From NCBI GenBank assembly GCA_003250355.1, contig QKGS01000057.1, forward strand, positions 40,988-104,987: DNA of 64,000 nt, read 5' to 3'. How positions within the stretch are numbered: the first letter of the stretch is position 1; each line of letters starts with the position of its first letter. The translations under genes and the position numbers were made by a program. The DNA comes from Bacteroidota bacterium (lineage in GTDB: Bacteria > Bacteroidota > Bacteroidia > Bacteroidales > SZUA-534). The notes beneath the pieces were generated by a model that had not been told where the DNA came from, ran no database searches, and was given only the letters and a program-made list of their open reading frames with translations. This document shows, in pieces, positions 53,310 to 61,024 of the stretch.

Positions 53310-54401
53310 ATGAAGCAATACTTTATTTTAATTTTAACCACCATTTCTATTATATGCCGGGCACAAGAACCTACACTTGAACAAAAGGCTGCTCAAATGA
53401 TAATGATTGGTTTCAGAGATACTGCAATAACTAAAAACTCACACATAGTAACGGATATTAGTGAACATGGGATTGGTGGGGTAATAATTTATGAATACGA
53501 TTCTCCAACCAAAAGCAGACCCAGAAACATCACATCGAAAGAGCAACTAAAAACTCTTATAGCGGGTATGCAAAATATTTCAGAAATACCCCTATTCATT
53601 GGTATTGATGAAGAGGGTGGTTTCGTGTCGAGGTTAAAGCCTAAATATGGATTTAAACCAACGGTTTCGCCACAATATTTGGGAAAACTTAACAATATAG
53701 ACTCAACTACTTTATATGCCGACAGAATTGCTAATGCATGTAAAGAAGTAGGCATAAATTTAAATTTTGCTCCACTTGCCGATGTTAACATAAACACGGC
53801 TTGTCCTGTAATAGGAAAAATAGAAAGGAGTTACTCGGCCAATACAGATACAGTTACATTTCATGCAGGTATTTTTATAACTGAACATTTGAAAAATAAC
53901 ATTTGGTGCAGTATAAAGCATTTTCCCGGGCACGGTAGTGCTATGAACGATTCGCATTTAGGATTCACCGATGTTAGCGATACATGGACTAAAAAAGAAT
54001 TAGAACCATTCAAAAAACTCATAGCCGATTCGCTTTGCCCTATGATAATGACTGCACACACTTTTAATTCAAATATTGATGATAAATATCCTGCAACATT
54101 ATCAAAGCAAACTATTTCAATACTCCGCGATAATTTAAAATATAACGGACTAATACTATCGGACGATATGATGATGCTTGCCATTGCGGAGCATTACGGA
54201 ATGGACGAAGCTATTGAAAAATCGATAAATGCCGGTGTTGACATTCTGCTGTTCTCAAATAATATTGACCATTACGACCCACTAATAGCAGCGAAAGCAA
54301 TAAAGACAATAACTAAACTTGTTAGTGAAGGAAAAATATTGCCGGAAAGAATTAATGAATCGTATATCCGTATTATGAAATATAAGCAAACACTAAGGTA
54401 G
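53310..54401 (+). CDS. Glycoside hydrolase family 3, beta-N-acetylhexosaminidase-like
   Basis: A 363-residue exported GH3 enzyme (signal peptide MKQYFILILTTISIICRA). The NagZ-type catalytic signature KHFPGHGSAMNDSHLG (Asp-His dyad) is at about 205-220 and the nucleophile region ILSDDMMMLAI at about 282-292. FIGIDEEGGFVSRLKP near residue 90 is the substrate loop typical of this branch. It probably removes N-acetylglucosamine from peptidoglycan or chitin fragments in the periplasm. The ATG at 53310 was chosen over 53283 because it gives a proper signal peptide. Confidence 0.87.
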   Translation: MKQYFILILTTISIICRAQEPTLEQKAAQMIMIGFRDTAITKNSHIVTDISEHGIGGVIIYEYDSPTKSRPRNITSKEQLKTLIAGMQNISEIPLFIGIDEEGGFVSRLKPKYGFKPTVSPQYLGKLNNIDSTTLYADRIANACKEVGINLNFAPLADVNINTACPVIGKIERSYSANTDTVTFHAGIFITEHLKNNIWCSIKHFPGHGSAMNDSHLGFTDVSDTWTKKELEPFKKLIADSLCPMIMTAHTFNSNIDDKYPATLSKQTISILRDNLKYNGLILSDDMMMLAIAEHYGMDEAIEKSINAGVDILLFSNNIDHYDPLIAAKAIKTITKLVSEGKILPERINESYIRIMKYKQTLR

Positions 54402-54452
54402 TTTTTTAATTATCTTTTCCATTTACCCAATTGCCAAATAAAAATAATAACA

Positions 54453-54477
54453 TATCTTTGTTCGTAAAATACCGAAC
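54453..54477 (+). promoter_or_regulatory. arsR promoter and operator 1
   Basis: -33 TTG (54431-54433), 19-nt spacing, -7 TATCTTTG (54453-54460), then inverted repeat GTTCG-8 nt-CGAAC (54460-54477) ending right at the arsR ATG. The operator covers the expected start site, so ArsR binding would block its own transcription. Confidence 0.7.
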
Positions 54478-54777
54478 ATGAAAATAGTTGGGATAATATC
54501 GGAACAACAAGAAAAAGCAGCTCGATATGCAAAAGCAATGTCGCACCCGGTACGAATGTATATTTTGGAGTTACTTTCAAAGCAGAGCTGTTGTTACAGC
54601 GGTAATTTGAGCGATGATTTACCTATTGCCAAATCGACACTATCGCAACATTTGAAAGAACTTAAAGATGCCGGATTAATTCAGGGCGAAACCGAAGCAC
54701 CAAAAATTAAATATTGCTTAAACCGACCAAACTGGGAAGAAGCTAAAATGCTTTTTAAAGAGTTAATGAAAATTTAA
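54478..54777 (+). CDS. arsR: ArsR/SmtB-family transcriptional repressor
   Basis: A 99-residue winged-helix regulator with the SmtB/ArsR core ARYAKAMSHPVRMYILELLS and recognition helix LPIAKSTLSQHLKELKDAG. A CC pair in SKQSCCYSGNLS (about residues 37-38) lies where trivalent arsenic/antimony-binding cysteines can occur. It is the first gene of the arsenical operon. Inverted repeats with the same pattern precede arsR, the thioredoxin gene and the ArsP gene, consistent with one repressor controlling all three. Confidence 0.9.
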   Translation: MKIVGIISEQQEKAARYAKAMSHPVRMYILELLSKQSCCYSGNLSDDLPIAKSTLSQHLKELKDAGLIQGETEAPKIKYCLNRPNWEEAKMLFKELMKI

Positions 54778-54794
54778 TATTTTTTGATAATAAC

Positions 54795-54812
54795 ATTCGT
54801 ATTTTTACGAAA
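54795..54812 (+). promoter_or_regulatory. ArsR-type operator 2
   Basis: TTCG-8 nt-CGAA inverted repeat (TTCGTA and TACGAA arms, 54796-54811) between arsR and the thioredoxin gene; spacing matches operators 1 and 3. Confidence 0.65.
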
Positions 54813-54833
54813 TACGAACTATAAAAAATAGAG

Positions 54834-55067
54834 ATGGAAATAAAAGTACTAGGAACAGGATGCAAAAAATGCAGCCAGCTTGCTGAAGCAACATTAAAAG
54901 CTGTAGAAGAACTGAATATTGTGGCTAATATCGAAAAAGTAGAAGATATTCAGCGTATAATGGAATATGGAGTAATGACAACCCCGGCTCTAATTGTAAA
55001 TAATGAGATAAAAGTAAAAGGGAAAGTACCTTCGGTAAACGAAATTAAAGAACTCCTAAAACAATAA
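54834..55067 (+). CDS. Small thioredoxin-like redox protein (redox-active disulfide protein 2 type)
   Basis: A 77-residue thioredoxin-fold protein with an N-terminal CKKC motif (Cys10, Cys13), a GVMTTPALIVNN cis-proline region and no signal peptide. It matches the TIGR00412-type redox-active disulfide 2 family often found next to ArsR and permease genes. Probably a cytosolic disulfide donor for the adjacent transport or reduction steps. Confidence 0.88.
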   Translation: MEIKVLGTGCKKCSQLAEATLKAVEELNIVANIEKVEDIQRIMEYGVMTTPALIVNNEIKVKGKVPSVNEIKELLKQ

Positions 55068-55069
55068 TT

Positions 55070-55528
55070 ATGGAACGTTTTTTATTACTTTCAATGTTGA
55101 TAATAGCCTTAAGCTCAACTTATTCATGTAGCAACGGCAGCAAAAAGCATACTACTGAATTCGATAATTACCAGCGAAACCTTGCAACACCTGTTGACAC
55201 TTCATTATTGAATAATATCACAACCAATGTACGGGTTTACTATTTTTACTCAAATCGCCGATGCGCTACTTGCGAAGCTGTTGAACAAGTTACACGTGCC
55301 ACTATAAATGAAAATTTTAAAGGCTCGGTTATATTTGAAGCTATTAACCGCGACAGCAACAACCAAAACCCACTGATTGAAAAATACAAAATAACCGGAC
55401 AAACACTTCTGATTGTCAATAACAACAACATTACCGACATGACCAGTTCTGCATTTTTGAAAGCAAAAACTAACCCCGACAAATTTAAGACAGAACTTAT
55501 ATCAGCCATAAACGCAGCCAAAAACTAA
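55070..55528 (+). CDS. ArsF-family lipoprotein with thioredoxin-like CxxC
   Basis: A 152-residue lipoprotein (lipobox Cys20) with a thioredoxin-like mature domain: VRVYYFYSNRRCATCEAVEQ, with Cys65 and Cys68. Homologues are named nitrophenyl compound nitroreductase subunit ArsF family after the arsEFG aromatic-arsenical operon. The sequence itself shows no nitroreductase or flavin motif; a periplasmic thiol-disulfide role is more evident. It starts 3 nt after the previous stop and shares one base with the next start. Confidence 0.75.
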   Translation: MERFLLLSMLIIALSSTYSCSNGSKKHTTEFDNYQRNLATPVDTSLLNNITTNVRVYYFYSNRRCATCEAVEQVTRATINENFKGSVIFEAINRDSNNQNPLIEKYKITGQTLLIVNNNNITDMTSSAFLKAKTNPDKFKTELISAINAAKN

Positions 55529-56220
55529 TGGAATTACTCAACCAAATATTTGAAAATTCACAGTTCCCTATTCTTTCGGCTTTTGTGCTCGGACTAATGA
55601 CAGCCATAAGCCCATGCCCACTGGCTACAAACATTACAGCCATTGGATATATAAGTAAAGATATTCAAAACAAACGCAAAGTATTTGTTAACGGACTCAT
55701 ATATACCCTTGGCCGCACTATTGCTTACACATTACTAGGGGCAATATTCTTTTTTGGCTTGGGTAAATTCAATATTGCGGCATTTATGCAACAATGGGGC
55801 GAGAAGATACTAGGCCCATTACTAATAATTATTGGCTTGTTTATGCTCGGAATTATTAACATTAAAATATCAGGTTTAGGCTCATTTACCGAACGGTTGG
55901 AAAACAAAAATATAAACTTTTGGAATATGCTTTTATTGGGCATTGCATTTGCTTTAGCATTTTGTCCATACAGCGGCGTTTTATACTTTGGCATACTTAT
56001 ACCTATGACTGTCAGTAGTGTAGCAGGCTTATCCCTACCTATAATATTTGCATTGGCTACCGGTATACCTGTAATAATATTTGCATGGATTATTGCATTT
56101 AGCTTTAACTCAATCAATACCACTTACGTGAAAATAAAAAACTTCGAAGCATGGTTTCGAAAAGCAATAGCAGTGCTATTTATTGGAGTAGGAATTTATT
56201 ATATAGTTGGATTATTTTAA
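55528..56220 (+). CDS. ArsG-family efflux permease (CcdA/DsbD-like)
   Basis: A 230-residue protein with six predicted membrane helices, CcdA/DsbD-like. SAFVLGLMTAISPCPLATNI near residue 15-34 and AFCPYSGVLYFGILIP near 145-160 carry prolines and cysteines that match the two half-repeats of that fold. The family is annotated as aminobenzylarsenical efflux permease ArsG. It may either export organoarsenicals or pass electrons from cytosolic thioredoxin to ArsF; the arrangement (small thioredoxin, CcdA-like protein, periplasmic CxxC lipoprotein) fits the second option as well. Confidence 0.78.
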   Translation: MELLNQIFENSQFPILSAFVLGLMTAISPCPLATNITAIGYISKDIQNKRKVFVNGLIYTLGRTIAYTLLGAIFFFGLGKFNIAAFMQQWGEKILGPLLIIIGLFMLGIINIKISGLGSFTERLENKNINFWNMLLLGIAFALAFCPYSGVLYFGILIPMTVSSVAGLSLPIIFALATGIPVIIFAWIIAFSFNSINTTYVKIKNFEAWFRKAIAVLFIGVGIYYIVGLF

Positions 56221-56237
56221 AAAAAATTGCTAAAAAT

Positions 56238-56255
56238 GTTCGTGTAGTTACGAAC
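56238..56255 (+). promoter_or_regulatory. ArsR-type operator 3
   Basis: Perfect inverted repeat GTTCGT-6 nt-ACGAAC, located 30 nt before the ArsP ATG; same TTCG-8-CGAA spacing as operators 1 and 2. Confidence 0.7.
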
Positions 56256-56284
56256 AATACATTTTCAAAATGGAAATATAACAA

Positions 56285-57334
56285 ATGAAACAAAAGATAC
56301 TATCGCTCAATTCATTATCAAAAGGTTTACTTATACCCTTAATATTATTCCCGGCATGGATTATTCTATACAATAATCTCCAAAATATATCGGATTTTAT
56401 AACCGAAAATATTATACAACTCAGCCCCGGAGAGCATTTAACAGAAACTATCCGTTTTTTTATATTTGAAGTCCCAAAAGTAATGTTACTCCTTGTACTC
56501 ATTATATTTATAGTGGGAATAATACGCAGTTACTTTTCAACCGAAAAAACTCGAAAAATATTGGGAAGCAAATCACTCTTTACAGGAAATGTATTGGGTG
56601 CACTATTGGGAATAGTAACACCATTTTGCTCATGCTCGGCAATACCATTGTTTTTGGGGTTTGTAGAAGCAGGTATACCCATAGGCGTTACATTTTCATT
56701 CTTAATAGCCGCACCTATGATTAATGAAGTTGCATTGGTTTTGCTGGCAGGGTTATTTGGTTGGAAAATAGCAATTATATACATTTCTACCGGATTATTT
56801 ATTGCAATAATATCGGGTTGGATAATTGGAAAACTAAAGCTTGAAAAATATGTAGCCGAGTGGGTATATAAAGTAAAGTCGAATGCAAATTGCTCAGAAA
56901 ATGAAACACTTACATTAAATAAACGTATTAAAGCAGGCTACACATCGGTTAAAGAGATACTCGGAAAAATATGGATATATATAATAATTGGAATAGCTGT
57001 TGGTGCCGGTGCTCACGGTTATGTACCCGAAAACTTTCTTGGCTCATTGCTGGGTGAGGGCAATTGGTACGGAGTTCCTTTGGCAATTGTAATGGGAATA
57101 CCTATGTACTCAAATGCCGCAGGAATTATACCCATAGTGAGTGTATTGATTGATAAAGGGGTGTCGCTAGGCACAGCACTTGCATTTATGATGTCGGTAA
57201 TTGCACTTTCGCTGCCCGAAATCATAATTCTTAAAAAAGTATTAAAATGGCAACTGATTGTAATATTTGTATCAATAGTGGCAATTGGTATAATAACGGT
57301 TGGGTATATATTTAACTACTTTGTATATTTATAA
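56285..57334 (+). CDS. arsP: ArsP/SO_0444-type permease (DUF318)
   Basis: A 349-residue membrane protein with about eight predicted helices. TPFCSCSAIPLFLGFVEAG (about residues 113-131), with its CSCS motif, and FLIAAPMINEVALVLLAGLFG are diagnostic of the DUF318/ArsP permeases. ArsP exports trivalent organoarsenicals such as methylarsenite and roxarsone(III); other members may export different soft metals. Preceded by its own operator and followed by arsC 23 nt downstream. No ArsB or Acr3 is present, so this may be the sole arsenical exporter of the locus. Confidence 0.87.
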   Translation: MKQKILSLNSLSKGLLIPLILFPAWIILYNNLQNISDFITENIIQLSPGEHLTETIRFFIFEVPKVMLLLVLIIFIVGIIRSYFSTEKTRKILGSKSLFTGNVLGALLGIVTPFCSCSAIPLFLGFVEAGIPIGVTFSFLIAAPMINEVALVLLAGLFGWKIAIIYISTGLFIAIISGWIIGKLKLEKYVAEWVYKVKSNANCSENETLTLNKRIKAGYTSVKEILGKIWIYIIIGIAVGAGAHGYVPENFLGSLLGEGNWYGVPLAIVMGIPMYSNAAGIIPIVSVLIDKGVSLGTALAFMMSVIALSLPEIIILKKVLKWQLIVIFVSIVAIGIITVGYIFNYFVYL

Positions 57335-57357
57335 ATAAACAGATAATAATTAAAAAA

Positions 57358-57783
57358 ATGAAAGTTCTAATTCTATGCACAGGCAACAGTTGTCGTAGTC
57401 AAATGGCTCACGGCTTTTTACAATCGTTCGACAATAGAATAACAGTAGAATCGGCCGGTACAGAAGCATCGGGCAAGTTGAATCAAAAAGCGGTAAAAGC
57501 CATGGCCGAAATAGGTATTGATATAAGCAATCACACCTCCGATTCGGTTCAAAAATATCTTAACGACAAATGGAACTATGTAATAACTGTATGCGGAGGA
57601 GCAAACGAAAGCTGTCCTGCATTTACAGGAAAGGTTGACAACCGTTTACACATAGGCTTTGACGACCCATCGCATGCCCAGGGTACTGAAGAGTTTATCT
57701 GGAGCGAATTTATTCGTGTACGCAACGAAATTAAGGAACGTTTCTTTAAGTTTTACGCAGAAGAGATTAAGCCTAAATTATAA
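57358..57783 (+). CDS. arsC: Arsenate reductase (thioredoxin/LMW-phosphatase type)
   Basis: A 141-residue low-molecular-weight phosphatase fold protein. The P-loop LCTGNSCRSQMAHGF gives the nucleophile Cys7 in a CX5R motif. Cys79 and Cys86 (VCGGANESCPAF) are the resolving and thioredoxin-exchanging cysteines of the S. aureus ArsC class. It reduces arsenate to arsenite using thioredoxin. It is the last gene of the arsenical locus. Confidence 0.93.
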   Translation: MKVLILCTGNSCRSQMAHGFLQSFDNRITVESAGTEASGKLNQKAVKAMAEIGIDISNHTSDSVQKYLNDKWNYVITVCGGANESCPAFTGKVDNRLHIGFDDPSHAQGTEEFIWSEFIRVRNEIKERFFKFYAEEIKPKL

Positions 57784-57859
57784 ATAACATAAAACTTCTA
57801 TTTTGACAAAAGGCATATTTTAAATACTTTTAAAGCACCTAAAAATAAACAAACTCAAA

Positions 57860-58576
57860 ATGAAATACCTTAAAGCCGTTATCGATACTAAGTCGCTTAT
57901 TGTTAATGCCAATAATATACTTTTAACAAAAAATAACGGTATTGTAATTAAGCAAAACATCTTTTTATCGACAGCTTCGGGAACAGAAATTAACGAGTCA
58001 GAACTTAATGAATTTACCAATGAAAGTGTATTCAATAAGTTAGCAAGCGATAAAAACATTAACACCTTCGTAATAAGCGATTTTGTTACTACTATTAACA
58101 ATGGCCGGAAAATAACCTACTACCTGTACAAAGGCTATAATAAAATTAGCGACAAAGGCTTGGTATATTTCCAATTGATTGATAAAGAAACCCTTGCACC
58201 CACAAGCGAATTACAATTCAGCAACATTGAAGATAACATATTCTTAAAGCCTGAAATACCTACTACTGAAGAGAGTTCATGTAATGCAATTGAAACAAAA
58301 AACAATAAACCCGATAAACCTGAAATAGCGTTCCTTATTGGTCACATGAACGAAGAACGTCTTATATATGATATAGAACGTTTAATTATTGATACTGTTA
58401 GTAATGTACATAAACACAAACAGCTTACTTTCAAGTTTATAATTAGAATATCGAAATTTGGAGGTTCTCCTTCTGAAAAACTGGAAAAACAAATAGAAGA
58501 AATTGAAGAATACACACATAGTATTATTCAAAAAGAATTTACAAATGCACACTTTGAATTTGAACTTGAGATATAG
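57860..58576 (+). CDS. Hypothetical protein
   Basis: A 238-residue, probably cytosolic, charged protein that I do not recognise. The N-terminal half is beta-rich (YLKAVIDTKSLIVNANNILL); a Pro/Thr/Glu-rich linker with one Cys follows near residue 145. The C-terminal third is helical (ERLIYDIERLIIDTV, then KLEKQIEEIEEYTHSIIQKE), suggesting an oligomerisation domain. It is 76 nt after arsC with no operator, so membership of the ars locus is doubtful. Convergent with the second DUF4143 gene; their stops are four bases apart. Confidence 0.65.
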   Translation: MKYLKAVIDTKSLIVNANNILLTKNNGIVIKQNIFLSTASGTEINESELNEFTNESVFNKLASDKNINTFVISDFVTTINNGRKITYYLYKGYNKISDKGLVYFQLIDKETLAPTSELQFSNIEDNIFLKPEIPTTEESSCNAIETKNNKPDKPEIAFLIGHMNEERLIYDIERLIIDTVSNVHKHKQLTFKFIIRISKFGGSPSEKLEKQIEEIEEYTHSIIQKEFTNAHFEFELEI

Positions 58577-58579
58577 ATT

Positions 58580-59785
58580 TTAAGCCATTTTCAAACAAAA
58601 ATCTTTAATATGCATTCTATTAATTCCCTTATGTGTTGATACTTCTGTCAATTCATCCATTGTAACAACATACTTTGGATAGTTATCTGGAATTTCTAGT
58701 AAATTTCCATATTCTCTATTTATAGTTCCTTCATTTGTTAACATATAAGCAACTTGAACATAAATTTTTTCTCCAGCCTTTTGTGCGATAAAATCAATTT
58801 CTTTATCTCTCTCCTGACCAACAGTTACTGAATATCCAGCCATTCGCAAGTGCAGATAAACAACGTTTTCCAAAATCTTATGTATATCACTTGTTTTATA
58901 TCCAATAATTGCATTACGAATACCAATATCTTCAAAGAAATACTTTTCGCCAATTTCAAATACTTTTTTACCCTCAATTCCTGTTCGTCTTACTTTTAAA
59001 ATCAAAAATGATGATTCAAGATATCCAAGATAGTCTATAACAACTTGGGTTGAAATATTTATTCTTTGGGATTTTAAATATTCACTTATTTTCTTTGAGG
59101 AAACTATACTACCTATATTGTCTGCTAAAAATGCAATCAAATTTTCTAAAAACTTTACATTTCTAACTTTAAATCGGGCAACAACATCTTTGAGCAATAT
59201 TGTATTATAAATACTTGTTAGATACTCATATGCAATTTGTATTTCATTACTCAAATTGATTAGATATGGTAGTCCTCCAAATTTAAGATAGCTCTGAAAA
59301 GTAGGTACTGAATCCTGTAATTTATAAAAGACTAAGAACTCAGTATAGCTTAGACCAAATACTTTAATTTCAATATATCTACCACTTAAAAATGTAGCTA
59401 GTTCGCTAGAAAGCAAATTAGCATTGCTTCCTGTACAATATATGTCGTAATTACCTCTCGTAACAAGGTCTCTTAATGTAATCTCAAATGATTCAATATC
59501 TTGTATTTCATCTATAAAGAGCGCTACTTTACAGTTCTCGTTTACATTTTCTTGCAAGTAGAGAAACAGGTCATCTGAATTCGTTATTTTTGAGAACTCA
59601 TGCTGCTCTTTATTAATATAAATTATTTGAGTATCAGGACACTGTTTTTTTATGAGGTCTCTTAATTGCATTAATAGGTAGCTTTTCCCAACTCTGCGCT
59701 GCCCAATTAATACTTTTATCAACGATTTCCCAATAAATGGCTTCAATCTATCAATGTAAAGAGGCCTTTCAATGCATTCAATCAT
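58580..59785 (-). CDS. AAA ATPase with DUF4143 domain (second copy)
   Basis: A 401-residue protein: Walker A VLIGQRRVGKSYLLMQL (about residues 25-41), Walker B CKVALFIDEIQDIE (about 87-100), CTGSNANLLSSELATFLSGR (sensor region), then DUF4143 with a C-terminal restriction-nuclease-like EKEIDFIAQK...YVQVAYML segment. It belongs to the same family as 52067-53299 but to a clearly different branch, judging from low visible identity. Function unknown; such genes are commonly acquired horizontally. Confidence 0.85.
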   Translation of the reverse strand: MIECIERPLYIDRLKPFIGKSLIKVLIGQRRVGKSYLLMQLRDLIKKQCPDTQIIYINKEQHEFSKITNSDDLFLYLQENVNENCKVALFIDEIQDIESFEITLRDLVTRGNYDIYCTGSNANLLSSELATFLSGRYIEIKVFGLSYTEFLVFYKLQDSVPTFQSYLKFGGLPYLINLSNEIQIAYEYLTSIYNTILLKDVVARFKVRNVKFLENLIAFLADNIGSIVSSKKISEYLKSQRINISTQVVIDYLGYLESSFLILKVRRTGIEGKKVFEIGEKYFFEDIGIRNAIIGYKTSDIHKILENVVYLHLRMAGYSVTVGQERDKEIDFIAQKAGEKIYVQVAYMLTNEGTINREYGNLLEIPDNYPKYVVTMDELTEVSTHKGINRMHIKDFCLKMA

Positions 59786-59946
59786 TTCATCTATATTTTA
59801 AACTTATCGCAAATATAGATATTTCTTCAATCATAATTGAATGTTTGTTTGAAATAATAAAAACCTTCAATTATAAATGCACCATTTTGTTTTAAGCTTG
59901 CCGGAAACGGTTTTGCCATATGGGTATTGCGGAATTAACTTAAAGC

Positions 59947-60417
59947 CTAAAAGTTGCATTCACGTTTAAGGTAAATAATAAAATCTTTTACATTGTACTC
60001 TATACATAATGCAAGTAACCTAAATCCATCGCCTGAAAGCTCAAATATGGCTGTAAAATAAGAAGTAACCACTTCACGAACCTTACAGTTTAACTCATTT
60101 GCAAGCTTATTATTATCAACATCAACTTTCTTATTTAAAGCCTGCATCGTTTCAAGCTCAAGTACCATTCTGTAATCGCTGTAATACTTATCTTTCTCAA
60201 GAACAGAATACGCCGTATTTATTATTGATATTGCAAATTGCTTTAAAGCATCCGGAAAACCATCGGTTAATATTATATTTCTACTATTTGCATAAATAAG
60301 GTTATATACTTCATTTTCAAAGTCGAGAATAAAACCATGATGCACCTTATCAACTTGTTCAAATTCAAGAAAAAGTTGTCGTATCCGTTCTTTTGAATCA
60401 AATTCTCCCATAACCAT
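59947..60417 (-). CDS. Hypothetical helical protein
   Basis: A predicted 156-residue all-helical cytosolic protein with no motif I recognise. The start at the ATG 60417 (or 60411, MGEFDSKERIRQL) is preferred to a TTG 30 nt upstream. The segments IRQLFLEFEQVDKVHHGFIL and VVTSYFTAIFELSGDGFRLL suggest a helical bundle. It is flanked by a convergent or unrelated neighbour on each side and by about 160 nt of AT-rich, gene-free sequence on its left. Confidence 0.6.
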   Translation of the reverse strand: MVMGEFDSKERIRQLFLEFEQVDKVHHGFILDFENEVYNLIYANSRNIILTDGFPDALKQFAISIINTAYSVLEKDKYYSDYRMVLELETMQALNKKVDVDNNKLANELNCKVREVVTSYFTAIFELSGDGFRLLALCIEYNVKDFIIYLKRECNF

Positions 60418-60557
60418 AGAGTTTGAAAGTTCATTATAATATAACAATTATTATTGAATTTGGGTTTAATGGCTGTATGTTAAATAATTTCTTATTTTTA
60501 TGTAAATTCAGATTAAATAATAAATTACAATATTTAAAAACATAAAATAGCTCAAAT

Positions 60558-60974
60558 ATGTTTGACAATTTAGACGAATATGCAAACCACGGTAAATGCA
60601 TAATAGAAAAGAGTGAAGATATTACAAAACTCAACAATCTGATTCCTAACCTTCCCGGAGTATTTTATATTCTTAGGCTTGCACAAGGCAATGTTGATAT
60701 GGTTTATATTGGAAAAACAAACCATTCAAAACTTGGCAAACAAATAACTTTCGACGGCTTACGTTATTCATTTACAGGCGATAAAAACATTGAAAACTGG
60801 AAAGATTTTTTCAACAAGAAATTTAAAGAAGAAAATATTGACGCACTTGATATACACTGGTATGTTACTTTTAACGAAATAAATATGGATTTACCCGAGT
60901 TTGTTCACGGACAAATTCTTCAGCATCATTTCAATATATACAGTATGCTACCCGAATGGAATGGATTAATTTAG
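60558..60974 (+). CDS. Small GIY-YIG-like protein
   Basis: A 138-residue protein. GVFYILRLAQGNVDMVYIGKT (about residues 34-54) has the GIY...YIG strand pattern of GIY-YIG nuclease domains. The expected downstream Arg/Lys and catalytic Glu could be in LRYSFTGD and PEFVHGQILQHHF. No other domain is present. It could be a degenerate or regulatory member rather than an active nuclease. Its promoter region is shared with none, and the PIF1-like helicase follows 50 nt downstream with its own promoter box. Confidence 0.55.
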   Translation: MFDNLDEYANHGKCIIEKSEDITKLNNLIPNLPGVFYILRLAQGNVDMVYIGKTNHSKLGKQITFDGLRYSFTGDKNIENWKDFFNKKFKEENIDALDIHWYVTFNEINMDLPEFVHGQILQHHFNIYSMLPEWNGLI

Positions 60975-60994
60975 TATTAGATAAATACAATTTA

Positions 60995-61002
60995 TAACTT
61001 TG
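60995..61002 (+). promoter_or_regulatory. -7 promoter box (TAACTTTG) of the helicase gene
   Basis: An exact TAnnTTTG match 22 nt upstream of the ATG at 61025. Confidence 0.6.
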
Positions 61003-61024
61003 CAGCAATCAAAAAAAAGATATA

